DNA of 64,000 nucleotides from Komagataeibacter xylinus (GCF_031081985.1 NZ_JARWSK010000004.1:62001-126000); one strand, 5' to 3'; counted from the stretch's first letter, positions 17,463-26,145 are shown. Notes: generated from the sequence alone by a model not told the origin. Translations and numbers: made by a program.

Positions 17463-18308
17463 TCAGAACCAGCTTCGCACGCCAAAGGTCAGGCGCAGCG
17501 CCCCGCTCTCGCCCTGCTGGTCATGCACGATGCGGCGGGCCTGTGTCAGATACCCCGCATAGGACACGGCTACATAAGGCGCGAATTTGCGCCAGATCTC
17601 GTAGCGCAGGCGCAGCCCCGCATCCACATCCGAAAGTCCGGCCCCAACCTGCCGCGCCGGGTCGGCTTTGGTATAGAGATTGAACTCCGCCTGTGGCTGC
17701 AAGATGAGCCGGTTGGTGAGCAGGAAATCATATGACCCCTCGATGCGGGAGGCAAAGCGCCCCCGGTCGCTGACATAGGCGGTGACCTGGAACTCGAACT
17801 GGTACAGCGCCAGCCCCTGCACGCCCAGCGCCCCCCATGTGCGGGTGGGGCCATCATCAATATCGGCGCGGACACCGGCCTGCACGTTCCAGTAGGGCGA
17901 GACCGCGCGGCTGTACAGCAGTTCGTGGTCGCCATCATGCAGGCGGCCATGCTCCAGCGTGCCCTCCGACTTGAGCCATAGCCGGTTGTAATCGCCACCG
18001 TACCACGCTTCGCCATCCCAGCGGAAATCGGTGCCACCGGGCGCGTAACGCCCCTCAAGCTGATCGAGAATGCCATGAAGGTAGCGGCCCTGGTCCATGA
18101 CCGGCTTCATGCCGCCCACATAGGTTACGGGCGCGTTGGTGGGCGCATCGGCAGCGTGATAGGCGGGCCGTGGCGGGAGCTTGCGTGGGTGTGCCGTTGC
18201 GGTTTTCCGGGCCGTGGCCGTGGCCGTGGTCGTGGCCTGGCTCTGGGCCTGCGCGGGCAGGGCCGTGGCCAGTAGCAGCAGGGCTGCAACAGGGAGCGCG
18301 CGCCTCAT
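17463..18308 (-). CDS. copB: Copper resistance protein B, outer membrane
   Basis: 281 residues starting at ATG 18308, which overlaps the copA stop as ATGA, so the two are translationally coupled. A signal peptide (cleavage near AQAQ, residue about 21) precedes a beta-barrel CopB domain: DQGRYLHGILDQLEGRY, FRWDGEAWYGGDYNRLWLK, AVSPYWNVQAGVRADI and the C-terminal LRLTFGVRSWF. CopB sits in the outer membrane and works with the periplasmic oxidase CopA in copper resistance. The usual N-terminal Met/His-rich copper-binding region is nearly absent. The extended Met/His stretch is in CopA instead. Confidence 0.92.
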   Translation of the reverse strand: MRRALPVAALLLLATALPAQAQSQATTTATATARKTATAHPRKLPPRPAYHAADAPTNAPVTYVGGMKPVMDQGRYLHGILDQLEGRYAPGGTDFRWDGEAWYGGDYNRLWLKSEGTLEHGRLHDGDHELLYSRAVSPYWNVQAGVRADIDDGPTRTWGALGVQGLALYQFEFQVTAYVSDRGRFASRIEGSYDFLLTNRLILQPQAEFNLYTKADPARQVGAGLSDVDAGLRLRYEIWRKFAPYVAVSYAGYLTQARRIVHDQQGESGALRLTFGVRSWF

Positions 18309-20368
18309 TCCACGATCACCGTGCGGAACATGCCCGTTTCCATATGCAGCATGAGGTGGCAGTGATAGGCCCACATCCCCGGCGCATCGGCCGTGACAAG
18401 GTAGCTCAGCTTCGAGCCGGGTTGCGAGATGAGGGTGTGCTTGTAGGGGCGGTAGGCGCCATGGCCGTTTTCAAGTTCGCTCCACATGCCGTGCAGGTGG
18501 ATGGGGTGCTCCATCATCGTGTCGTTGATGAGGGTGAAGCGCACGCGTTCGTTGCGCCGGAGCCGGATTGGCCCTGATTCGGAAAACTTGCGCCCGTTGA
18601 AGCCCCAGATATAGCGCTCCATGTTGCCCGTGAGGTGCATGATGATCTCGCGCGTGGGCGGCCTTGGGTCGCTGCCCGGCCGGGTGGCGCGCAACTGGCT
18701 GTAGTTCAGCACGCGGCGGCCATTATGCTCCAGCCCATCGCCGGGGCTGCCCAGGCGGTTGGTGGGCATGCGGGCGATATTCTGGTTTTCCACGTTCAGG
18801 GGCGGGGGGCCGGGGTCATCCACTTCCAGCACGGGCGTCATTCCGGGGGCGGGCATGTCATGGTGCATTGCCTCGTGCGTGTGCATGGGGGCAGCAGGGT
18901 TGTGGTGTGCGGGGGCATCCATGTGGTGTTCAGGCATGGGCATGCCGTGCTGGGCTGGCGCCGGAGGCGATGGCTGCATGTCCGCCATGTCCATGCCAGC
19001 CATCATGTCATCCTCGGGGGCTGGCATTGGGGTGCCATGCCTGTGCGGTGTCGGGTTCGGGGTGGATGCCTGCATGCCGCCCATGGGGTGCTGGGGGGCA
19101 GTCATGTCCATGCCCTCCATCATGCTGTCTTCGTGGTGCGGCATAAGGTGGCTGTGTCCGTGCGCTGCCTGCATGCCGGGCGCATGGTTTGGCATGGCCA
19201 TGCCTTGCATGCTTTCGCCGGGTTTCATGTCGCCCATGCCCATATCGACCATGGTGCGCACCGGGCGCGGGTCCATGGGTGGAATGGGGCCGCTCATGCC
19301 CGGTTGCGGGGCCAGCGTGCCGCGGGCATAGCCGGTGCGGTCCTCGCTCTGGGCAAAGATGGTGTAAGCGCGGGCCTGTGCGGGTTGCACGATCACGTCA
19401 TAGGTCTCGGCCACGCCAATGCGGAACTCATCCACCGGCACGGGTTCGACCGCGTTGCCATCGGCTGCGACCACCAGCATTTCCAGCCCCGGTATGCGGA
19501 TATCGAAAAAGGTCATCGAGGCGCCATTGATGAAGCGCAGCCGCACCCGCTCGCCGGGGGTGAAGAGGGCGTTCCAGTTCATGTCGGGCGCATGGCCGTT
19601 GAGCAGGTAGGTATAGATCACGCCCGTGACGTCAGCGATGTCGGTTGCGGCCATGCGCATGCGCGACCAGGCCAGCCGGTCCTTCAGGGCAGCAAGCGGG
19701 CTGCCCGCGGCTCTGGCCTCACGCGGGAAGGAGGCCAGCGTGCGCTGGCGGAAGACATAGTAGTCATCCTGCATCTTGAGGTTGGAGAGCATGTCCATGG
19801 GCGAGACATCGGTCCATTCCGATAGCATGATGACATAATCACGCGCGCAGGCCTGCGGGTCGGGCACGGGCGGGTCGATGACGATCGCGCCATACAGCCC
19901 CTGCGCCTCCTGCATGCCGGAATGGCTGTGGTACCAGTACGTGCCGCTCTGGGTTATGGGAAAGCGGTAGGTAAACGTTTCGCCGGGCGGAATGCCCGCA
20001 AAGCTCAGCCCCGGCACGCCATCCATGCCAGCGGGCAGGCGCAGGCCGTGCCAGTGGATGGAGGTGTCTTCATCGGCCAGCGTGTTGGTGACGTTGATGC
20101 TCACCGTATCCCCCTGCCGCCAGCGCAGGATGGGGCCGGGCACATCCCCGCCGATGCAGGGCGCGTGCAGCACCTTGTGGTCGATTTCAATACGGGAGCG
20201 GCCCACGCGCAGGTCCCAGCGCGCGCGGGCAGCAGGGGGAATTTGGCCAGCAGTGGGCGTGTGGGCCTGTAGCGGGCGGGGCAGGGCGGACATGGCCGCC
20301 CCTGCGCCCAGCCCCGTTACAAAACGGCGGCGGCTCAGGCCGCCCCGGTTGCGAGACGGAATCAACAT
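18305..20368 (-). CDS. copA: Periplasmic multicopper oxidase CopA
   Basis: 687 residues from ATG 20368, which gives a twin-arginine signal (GGLSRRRFVTGLGAGAAMSA). Copper ligands are visible: SIHWHGLRLPAGMDGVPG, YWYHSHSGMQEAQG, HPIHLHGMW, and the C-terminal HCHLMLHMETGM. Between cupredoxin domains 2 and 3 (about residues 370-520) is a very long Met/His-rich segment with repeated MxGM, MPxPEHHM and HxxH patterns, likely a copper store. The enzyme oxidises and binds Cu(I) in the periplasm. It is second in an operon after a Met/His-rich small protein, under a CsoR-type operator at 20881. Confidence 0.94.
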   Translation of the reverse strand: MLIPSRNRGGLSRRRFVTGLGAGAAMSALPRPLQAHTPTAGQIPPAARARWDLRVGRSRIEIDHKVLHAPCIGGDVPGPILRWRQGDTVSINVTNTLADEDTSIHWHGLRLPAGMDGVPGLSFAGIPPGETFTYRFPITQSGTYWYHSHSGMQEAQGLYGAIVIDPPVPDPQACARDYVIMLSEWTDVSPMDMLSNLKMQDDYYVFRQRTLASFPREARAAGSPLAALKDRLAWSRMRMAATDIADVTGVIYTYLLNGHAPDMNWNALFTPGERVRLRFINGASMTFFDIRIPGLEMLVVAADGNAVEPVPVDEFRIGVAETYDVIVQPAQARAYTIFAQSEDRTGYARGTLAPQPGMSGPIPPMDPRPVRTMVDMGMGDMKPGESMQGMAMPNHAPGMQAAHGHSHLMPHHEDSMMEGMDMTAPQHPMGGMQASTPNPTPHRHGTPMPAPEDDMMAGMDMADMQPSPPAPAQHGMPMPEHHMDAPAHHNPAAPMHTHEAMHHDMPAPGMTPVLEVDDPGPPPLNVENQNIARMPTNRLGSPGDGLEHNGRRVLNYSQLRATRPGSDPRPPTREIIMHLTGNMERYIWGFNGRKFSESGPIRLRRNERVRFTLINDTMMEHPIHLHGMWSELENGHGAYRPYKHTLISQPGSKLSYLVTADAPGMWAYHCHLMLHMETGMFRTVIVE

Positions 20369-20445
20369 GAAAAAAATCCGGTAAGGAAACAGGTCGGTCA
20401 GAGCCCGCCCGGCGCAGGGCAGGCGCGCGCGGCGCGGTGACGTGT

Positions 20446-20835
20446 TCAGATGTTCCGGATTTTGGGCGGCCGCAGGGGGGGGAGCCAGTCGCCGCCCGGC
20501 GCCGGGGCCTGCCGGGAGGCGATGAAAGCACGCGTTCCCTTGGCGGGCAGCCCGTTCAGGCGCTCGGCTACTGGCGGCGCTGGCATGTCTGACAGACCCG
20601 CATGCACATGGCAGCACGGGGGCTGGCCGGGAGGTGCGGGATTGTTGTGGGCATGGTGCATGCGGGCCATGTGCAGGGCATGGGCGGGGGTCATGCAGTC
20701 AGGGGTCATGGCGCAGGCCGTGGCCAGTGTATGGGCATGGGCAGCAGGTGTGGGCACAGCGCCAAGCAGCAGCCCCGCCTGCATCAGCAGCCAGACCAGC
20801 AGGCCAACCCATGTCCGGCCCCGTGCCCTGAACAT
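20446..20835 (-). CDS. Small periplasmic Cys/His/Met-rich protein of the copper operon
   Basis: 129 residues. A hydrophobic N-terminus (VGLLVWLLMQAGLLLGAVPT) is a signal peptide or single anchor, followed by a metal-ligand-rich region (CAMTPDCMTPAHALHMARMHHAHNN is the core; then PPCCHVHAG). The pattern resembles small DUF2946-type proteins near copper genes, though I cannot confirm the family. It is first in the copper operon, 77 bases before copA and 45 bases after the CsoR-like operator. Copper capture or delivery in the periplasm is inferred. Confidence 0.72.
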   Translation of the reverse strand: MFRARGRTWVGLLVWLLMQAGLLLGAVPTPAAHAHTLATACAMTPDCMTPAHALHMARMHHAHNNPAPPGQPPCCHVHAGLSDMPAPPVAERLNGLPAKGTRAFIASRQAPAPGGDWLPPLRPPKIRNI

Positions 20836-20880
20836 CGCGCACTCCCATCCGCCACGAAGCGTTGCAAACTGTTGCCCATA

Positions 20881-20897
20881 ATACCCATGGGGGGCAT
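20881..20897. promoter_or_regulatory. CsoR-type copper operator 1
   Basis: ATACCCATGGGGGGCAT is 14/17 identical to the site before the Cu-ATPase gene (26129-26145) and has the ATACC-G6-(G)AT form of CsoR operators. It lies between the FTR1 stop and the start of the copper operon on the minus strand, giving that operon its own promoter. Confidence 0.7.
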
Positions 20898-20910
20898 GAA
20901 GGGAAGTCTT

Positions 20911-21717
20911 TTATGCCCGCCTGCGCACCATTCGGGTGGCGATCAGCATCACCGCCAGCGTCACCCCCCAGGCTGCGAGCTGGATGCCCATGGGCCGGTC
21001 GGAATAGCCCACCAGCGCCTTGGCGGCCCGCCCCACCATGCTGCCATCAGACAGCAGCCACGACGTATCCCACACCTCATAACCCAAAGCGGGCACGATA
21101 TCATCGGCCGCCAGCAGGGCTGCGGCCTGGCTGGCCATGCCAGCGGCCAGCAGGGCAATGAGCAGGCCGGTCACGGCAAACAGCCGGTGCAGCGGAATGA
21201 CGATCAGCCCGCGATACAGCAGCCACGATATGCCGCCGCCCGCCACAATGCCCAGCAGCCCGCCCACCAGCATGGGCACCGGGCCGGAATGGGTGGAAAC
21301 CGCGATGCCGTACAGGAACAGCACCACCTCCACCCCCTCGCGCAGCACCGCCACGGCCACCACTACGGCCATGGCCGCAAGCGAGCGCTGGCCGGTTGCC
21401 ACCTGCGTGCCCAGCGCCTTCATGTCGCCTGCCATCTCGCGCCCGTGCCGGGTCATCCAGATATTGTGCCAGCCCAGCATGACCACCGCGATGCACAGGA
21501 TGGTGGCCGAGAACACATCCTGCCCGTTGCCCGACAGCGCCGCCGAGAGGCTGCCCGCAAACACCGCCACCACCGCGGCCCCCGCCACGCCGGCTGCAAT
21601 GCCGCCCGCCACCCAGCGCCCCCGTCCCGCTATGCCCTGCGTTGCCGCCAGCACGATGCCAATGATCAGGCCCGCTTCCATGACCTCACGGAAAACGATC
21701 AGCAGACTTCCCAGCAT
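20911..21717 (-). CDS. FTR1-family high-affinity iron permease
   Basis: 268 residues with about seven membrane helices. Both iron-translocation REXXE-type motifs are present: FREVMEAGLI (Arg10-Glu14) and VLREGVEVVLFLYG (about 123-136). FTR1/EfeU proteins carry iron across the inner membrane, often Fe(III) after oxidation of Fe(II). It starts 2 bases after a small cupredoxin-like protein, forming an FTR1 plus cupredoxin pair, while EfeB-type peroxidase and the EfeO M75 domain are missing. A Fur-like site precedes the operon. Confidence 0.9.
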   Translation of the reverse strand: MLGSLLIVFREVMEAGLIIGIVLAATQGIAGRGRWVAGGIAAGVAGAAVVAVFAGSLSAALSGNGQDVFSATILCIAVVMLGWHNIWMTRHGREMAGDMKALGTQVATGQRSLAAMAVVVAVAVLREGVEVVLFLYGIAVSTHSGPVPMLVGGLLGIVAGGGISWLLYRGLIVIPLHRLFAVTGLLIALLAAGMASQAAALLAADDIVPALGYEVWDTSWLLSDGSMVGRAAKALVGYSDRPMGIQLAAWGVTLAVMLIATRMVRRRA

Positions 21718-21719
21718 GT

Positions 21720-22061
21720 TCAGGGCTCCTGCGTTACGGTAACGGTGCCCGTTGCCTGGTCGGGGTGGTAGTCATCGAAGAATTTGTAGGTGCCCGGATG
21801 CAGCGGCCCGGCATGGACCGTAATGGTGGTGCCCGGCACCACGATCTTCTCGAATTTCAGGTCATAGCTTTCAAATTCGTCGGTCGTGTCATCCTGGTTG
21901 TCCAGCATGATGAGAAAGCGCGTGCCAGCAGGCACCGTAAAATGGTCCGGGCTGAAGTGATGGTCCTTGACCACCAGGTGCACCGGGTCCTGCGCCCATG
22001 CCGGTGGGGCGGACAGGAGGGCCGCAAGCCCAAGGCAGGACAGGGTGGTTGCGTAACGCAT
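21720..22061 (-). CDS. Periplasmic cupredoxin-like protein, FTR1 partner
   Basis: 113 residues with a signal peptide (cleavage after AWA, about 23). The rest is one cupredoxin-like beta sandwich (HLVVKDHHFSPDHFTVPAG, LDNQDDTTDEFESYDL, PGTYKFFDDYHPDQATGTV) like the N-terminal domain of EfeO. The classical Cys-Met type 1 copper ligands are not all present, so it may bind copper or iron through the His, Asp and Glu residues. It is first in the operon with the FTR1 permease and probably captures or oxidises periplasmic iron. Confidence 0.82.
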   Translation of the reverse strand: MRYATTLSCLGLAALLSAPPAWAQDPVHLVVKDHHFSPDHFTVPAGTRFLIMLDNQDDTTDEFESYDLKFEKIVVPGTTITVHAGPLHPGTYKFFDDYHPDQATGTVTVTQEP

Positions 22062-22093
22062 GAACAGACTCCGCGTGGAATGACGGCAAATTA

Positions 22094-22109
22094 TTGCGAC
22101 TTATTATCA
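22094..22109. promoter_or_regulatory. Fur-box-like site before the FTR1 operon
   Basis: TTGCGACTTATTATCA lies 33 bases upstream of the cupredoxin start. It matches 13 of 16 positions of the sequence before bfd (46097-46112) and resembles Fur operators of the TTGCGAnTnATTnTCA form. Confidence 0.55.
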
Positions 22110-22195
22110 CTGTCAATTTTGGTCTTTCCATCCGCACCGTCCTGCCGATGCGGGGCAGGCATGCGCGGGCAGGGGCGCGATAAAGGTATGTTCTA

Positions 22196-22243
22196 TTGAC
22201 ATCTTTTTGACAGGCCATAAAAGGTTTCCACTAAATACACCTT
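22196..22243 (+). promoter_or_regulatory. hmp promoter with NsrR-like dyad
   Basis: A TTGACA -35 (22196-22201) is followed at about 17 bases by an AT-rich -10. Over and after it, 22221-22243 reads AAGGT...ACCTT, a dyad whose minus-strand left half AAGGTGTATTTA resembles the NsrR consensus half AAGATGCATTTA. Overlap with the start of transcription suits repression. Confidence 0.55.
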
Positions 22244-22256
22244 AATGGAGGCCAGA

Positions 22257-23459
22257 ATGGCGCCGCCGCTCGATGACACAACCCGCAGCATCATCAAAGC
22301 CTGCGTACCCGCGCTTGAAGCTCATGGCCTCACGATCACGACCGAAATGTATCGCCGCCTGCTGGCCAATCCGGCCATTCGCGACCTGTTCAACCTCTCG
22401 CATCAGGAAGATGGCGCGCAGCCCAGGGCGCTGGCCCTGGCGGTGCTGGCCTATGCCCGCAACATCGATAACCTCGGCGCCATGGCAGGGGCTGTCGAAC
22501 GCATTGCTGAAAAGCATGTGGGCCTGAACATCGAGCCCGAACACTACCCGTATGTGGCCGACGCCCTGCTTGGCGCGATTGCCCAGGTGCTGGGTGATGC
22601 GGCAACGCCTGAAATTCTGGAAGCATGGGGTAAGGCTTACTGGTTCCTGGCCGATATCCTGATCGGGCGGGAAAAACAGATCTACGCGGCCCACACGGCA
22701 GCCCCCGGCGGCTGGGTGGGGTGGCGGCCTTTCCGCGTGCAGGCCCGTAAGGCCGAGAGCGAGAGCGTGACCTCCTTTGAGCTTGTGCCTGAGGATGGTG
22801 CCCCCGTGATGCGGCATGCGCCGGGGCAGTATCTCAGCTTCCGGCTTGATGTGCCGGGGCACGGGCGTGAACGGCGCAATTACAGCATCTCGTCCGCTCC
22901 CTCCGCGGATGGCTACCGCATCAGCGTGCGCCGTATCGAGGGGGGTATTGTGTCGGACTGGCTGCATGACAGCGTGCGCGAAGGCACCGTGTTGCAGGTT
23001 TCCGCCCCCGCCGGTGAGTTCACGCTCATGCCCGATACCGGCCCCATCGTGTTCCTGAGCGCAGGGGTGGGGCTGACGCCCTTCATGTCCATGCTGGCGG
23101 ACCTGACGGGCAGCGACGGGCATCCCCCCATCCATTACATCCACACCACCCGCACTCCGGGCACGGAAGCTTTTGGCCCCGCCATCCGGGCGCTGGCAGG
23201 GCGCGGGCGGTTGCAGGCGGATATTTTCTACACACGGCAGGCCCCGCAGGCCGCAGCACCCGTGCCGGGGGTGACCTGCCATGAGGGGCGCATCACGCCC
23301 GCATGGCTACGGGACCGGGTGGACCCGAATGCAACCTATTACATCTGCGGCCCCGATGGCTTCATGCGCGACATGGTCGGCGCGCTGAAGGAGGCTGGTG
23401 TGCCGCCTGCGCAGGTCCGCTACGAATTCTTTGGCCCGGCCGCAGACCCGGCGTTATAA
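22257..23459 (+). CDS. hmp: Flavohemoprotein, nitric oxide dioxygenase
   Basis: 400 residues. ATG 22257 is the start because GGAGG lies 6 bases upstream, though an in-frame ATG at 22245 exists. The globin domain (about 1-135) has the distal tyrosine (TEMYRRLL) and proximal histidine (IAEKHVGL). The FAD domain contains RNYSISSAP, and the NAD domain contains SAGVGLTPFMSML and YYICGPDGFM. It converts NO plus O2 to nitrate with NADH. The NsrR-like dyad in its promoter and an nsrR gene at 40647 suggest NO-responsive control. It is divergent from the FTR1 operon. Confidence 0.95.
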   Translation: MAPPLDDTTRSIIKACVPALEAHGLTITTEMYRRLLANPAIRDLFNLSHQEDGAQPRALALAVLAYARNIDNLGAMAGAVERIAEKHVGLNIEPEHYPYVADALLGAIAQVLGDAATPEILEAWGKAYWFLADILIGREKQIYAAHTAAPGGWVGWRPFRVQARKAESESVTSFELVPEDGAPVMRHAPGQYLSFRLDVPGHGRERRNYSISSAPSADGYRISVRRIEGGIVSDWLHDSVREGTVLQVSAPAGEFTLMPDTGPIVFLSAGVGLTPFMSMLADLTGSDGHPPIHYIHTTRTPGTEAFGPAIRALAGRGRLQADIFYTRQAPQAAAPVPGVTCHEGRITPAWLRDRVDPNATYYICGPDGFMRDMVGALKEAGVPPAQVRYEFFGPAADPAL

Positions 23460-23500
23460 GGCGAACGAGTTACTTTTTTGGGAAAACCCTTATAAAACAA

Positions 23501-23590
23501 TGAAGTTTTTGGTGAAGCTTTTTTCAAAAAGCTTCAGGAAATGCCGCCTTTTTGAAAAAAGGCGGCACCCAAAAACTTTTACTCTTTTGG
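23501..23590 (+). repeat. Dispersed repeat R1, full-length copy
   Basis: Two hairpins in tandem: GAAGCTTTTTTCAAAAAGCTTC (23513-23534) and GCCGCCTTTTTGAAAAAAGGCGGC (23543-23566), then ACCCAAAAACTTTTA. It is the reference copy for the partial or diverged copies listed elsewhere. It follows hmp and could end its transcription. Confidence 0.8.
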
Positions 23591-23716
23591 TAGTCATCAG
23601 GCATGCCGTGGGCAGATCAGGCGGAACCAAACACGCGGCCATGCCCTTAACCGCCTGTATCCGCAGCGCGCGTGCCGCCAGGCGGGTTCATGTTCTGCCC
23701 CGGAAGGTCAGCCGCC

Positions 23717-24409
23717 ATGATTACCGTGCATCATCTCGACAATTCGCGTTCGCAGCGCATTTTGTGGCTGCTTGAGGAACTCGAACTGCCCTACGAGATC
23801 CGCTTTTACAAACGCGACCCCAAAACCATGCTCGCCCCGAAAAGCCTGCGCAGGATCCACCCGCTGGGAAAGGCCCCGATCATAACTGATACGGAGGGCG
23901 ACGTGACGCTTGCGGAAAGTGGGGCCATTATCGAATATCTTGTCGAGCGTTACGGCAATGGCCGCCTGCAGCCCGAGCGCGGCACGCCCGAGCACGTGCA
24001 GTTCCTGTACTGGCTGCATTATGCAGAAGGCTCGGCCATGCCGCCGTTGCTGCTCAAGCTGGTGTTCGGCCTGCTGCCCACGCGCGTGCCCTTCATCATC
24101 CGCCCCGTGGCCAGCCTGATCGCGAGTGGGGTGCAGAGCCGGATCATCAACCCGCAACTCAAGCTGCACATGGATTTCTGGGAGCAGTCGCTCAGCCAGC
24201 GCAAATGGTTCACGGGCAAGGACTTCACCGCAGCCGATATCCAGATGAGCTTTCCGCTTGAAGCTGCTGCCACCCGCGCCGGGGCGCTGCCGGGCAGGCC
24301 CCATGTAGGTGCCTTTTTGCGGCGCATCCATGCACGGCCTGCCTATCAGCGCGCGCTGATTAAGGGCGGCGCCTATGCCTTTGCTTCGGCAGGGGATGCG
24401 CCAACCTGA
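23717..24409 (+). CDS. Glutathione S-transferase
   Basis: 230 residues from ATG 23717 (GGAAGG 9 bases upstream). The N-terminal thioredoxin fold begins MITVHHLDNSRSQRILWLLEE, with a serine at the active-site position, and HPLGKAPIITDTEGDVTLAESGAIIEYL is the glutathione-binding region (here split: cis-Pro in GKAPI, ESGAI binds the gamma-glutamyl group). The helical C-terminal domain runs from about 95. It resembles the bacterial GST group of YfcF/Gst3-like enzymes that detoxify electrophiles. It stands alone between R1 and an ABC-F gene. Confidence 0.88.
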   Translation: MITVHHLDNSRSQRILWLLEELELPYEIRFYKRDPKTMLAPKSLRRIHPLGKAPIITDTEGDVTLAESGAIIEYLVERYGNGRLQPERGTPEHVQFLYWLHYAEGSAMPPLLLKLVFGLLPTRVPFIIRPVASLIASGVQSRIINPQLKLHMDFWEQSLSQRKWFTGKDFTAADIQMSFPLEAAATRAGALPGRPHVGAFLRRIHARPAYQRALIKGGAYAFASAGDAPT

Positions 24410-24483
24410 GTGTATGGCTGCGGTTTACGCCTCACCTCGGTTCGTATTAAGTGCGCGAATTCCTTCCGCGCCTCCGAGGTTCC

Positions 24484-26106
24484 ATGATTCGTCTCGACAA
24501 TATCAGCAAGCATAACGGCCAGCGCCTGGTCTTCATTGAAGCATCAGCCGCCTTGCAGAAGGGCGAGAAGATCGGCCTCGTGGGGCCAAACGGGGCGGGC
24601 AAGACCACGCTGTTCCGCATGATAACCGGGCAGGACGAACCCGATGAAGGCCAGATCCTCACCGATCGCGGCATTACCATCGGTTTTTTCAGCCAGGATG
24701 TGGGCGAGATGGCGGGCCGCAGCGCCGTGGCCGAGGTTATGGAGGGCGCCGGCGCGGTATCGGAGGTGGCTTCCGAACTCGCCACGCTGGAAACGGCACT
24801 GGCCGACCCCGAGCAGGCCGACCAGCTTGAAACCATCCTTGAACGCTTTGGCGAGGTGCAGGCCCGTTTTGAGGAACTTGGCGGCTATGCGCTCGACAGC
24901 AAGGCGCGTGAGGTGCTGCACGGGCTGGGCTTCAGCCAGGAGATGATGGATGGCGATGTCAGCCGCCTCTCGGGCGGGTGGAAGATGCGCGTGGCCCTTG
25001 GCCGCATCCTGCTCATGCGCCCCGATGTGATGCTGCTCGATGAGCCAAGCAACCATCTCGACCTTGAAAGCCTGATCTGGCTGGAACAGTTCCTGGCCGG
25101 TTACGATGGCGCGCTGCTCATGACATCGCATGACCGGGCGTTCATGAACCGGGTCATCAACAAGGTGATCGAGATTGATGGCGGCAACCTGACCAGCTTT
25201 TCGGGCGATTACGAGTTCTATGAGCAGCAGCGCGCCCAGAACGAGAAGCAGCAGCAGGCCCAGTTCGAGCGCCAGCAGGCCGCACTCGCCAAGGAAATCA
25301 GCTTTATCGAACGCTTCAAGGCCCGTGCCTCGCACGCAGCGCAGGTGCAGAGCCGGGTCAAGAAGCTCGAAAAGATCGACCGCGTCGAGCCGCCCAAGCG
25401 CAGGCAGGCGCTGAGCTTCGAGTTTCCGCCCCCGCCGCGCTCGGGCGAGGACGTGGTCAAGCTGCGGGGCGTGGATAAAAGCTATGGCAGCCGCGTGATC
25501 TACCACAACCTCGACCTGCTGATCCGCAGGCGCGAGCGGTGTTGCGTGCTCGGCGTGAACGGTGCAGGCAAGTCAACGCTGCTCAAGCTGGTTACCGGCG
25601 CCACCCAGCCCGATGCGGGCACGGTTACGCTGGGTGGCAGCGTGAAGCTGGGCTATTTTGCCCAGCATGCCATGGACCTGCTCGATGGCAGCCGCACGGT
25701 GTTCGAAACGCTGGATGATGCCTTTCCGCTGGCAAGCCAGGGTTCGCTGCGGGCGCTGGCGGGCAGCTTCGGCTTTTCAGGCGATGAGGTGGAAAAAAGC
25801 TGCCGCGTGCTGTCTGGCGGCGAGAAGGCGCGGCTGGTCATGGCGATGATGCTGTATGATCCGCCCAACTTCCTGGTGCTTGATGAGCCGACCAACCACC
25901 TCGACATCGCGACGAAGGAAATGCTGATCACATCGCTCGCGCAGTATGAAGGCACGATGCTGTTCGTATCGCATGACCGGCACTTCCTTGCCGCCTTGTC
26001 CAACCGGGTGCTTGAAGTAACCCCCGGTGGCATCCACCAGTATGATGGTGGCTACACGGAATATGTTGCCCGCACCGGGCAGGAAGCCCCCGGCCTGCAC
26101 GCCTGA
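24484..26106 (+). CDS. ABC-F family ATPase (ribosome-associated type)
   Basis: 540 residues from ATG 24484 with GAGG upstream. It has two ABC domains without membrane segments. Walker A is GPNGAGKTT and GVNGAGKST, the signatures are LSGGWKMR and LSGGEKARL, and each Walker B is LLDEPSNHLDLES or VLDEPTNHLDIAT. The linker (about 240-320) is a charged Gln-rich helical arm. This is the Uup/YheS group of ABC-F proteins, which act on ribosomes or translation rather than transport. The exact paralogue cannot be fixed from the sequence alone. Confidence 0.9.
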   Translation: MIRLDNISKHNGQRLVFIEASAALQKGEKIGLVGPNGAGKTTLFRMITGQDEPDEGQILTDRGITIGFFSQDVGEMAGRSAVAEVMEGAGAVSEVASELATLETALADPEQADQLETILERFGEVQARFEELGGYALDSKAREVLHGLGFSQEMMDGDVSRLSGGWKMRVALGRILLMRPDVMLLDEPSNHLDLESLIWLEQFLAGYDGALLMTSHDRAFMNRVINKVIEIDGGNLTSFSGDYEFYEQQRAQNEKQQQAQFERQQAALAKEISFIERFKARASHAAQVQSRVKKLEKIDRVEPPKRRQALSFEFPPPPRSGEDVVKLRGVDKSYGSRVIYHNLDLLIRRRERCCVLGVNGAGKSTLLKLVTGATQPDAGTVTLGGSVKLGYFAQHAMDLLDGSRTVFETLDDAFPLASQGSLRALAGSFGFSGDEVEKSCRVLSGGEKARLVMAMMLYDPPNFLVLDEPTNHLDIATKEMLITSLAQYEGTMLFVSHDRHFLAALSNRVLEVTPGGIHQYDGGYTEYVARTGQEAPGLHA

Positions 26107-26128
26107 ACCGGCAGGACCGCCCTTGAAA

Positions 26129-26145
26129 ATACCATTGGGGGGTAT
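26129..26145. promoter_or_regulatory. CsoR-type copper operator 2
   Basis: ATACCATTGGGGGGTAT, an ATACC/GGTAT inverted repeat around a G-run, lies 33 bases before the Cu-ATPase start and is 14/17 identical to operator 1 at 20881. The csoR gene lies just beyond the ATPase gene. Confidence 0.75.

Noticed and set aside
18635-19825. 396-residue plus-strand His/Val-rich open frame
   Set aside because: Mirror of the Met/His-rich insert of CopA. Not an independent histidine-rich protein.
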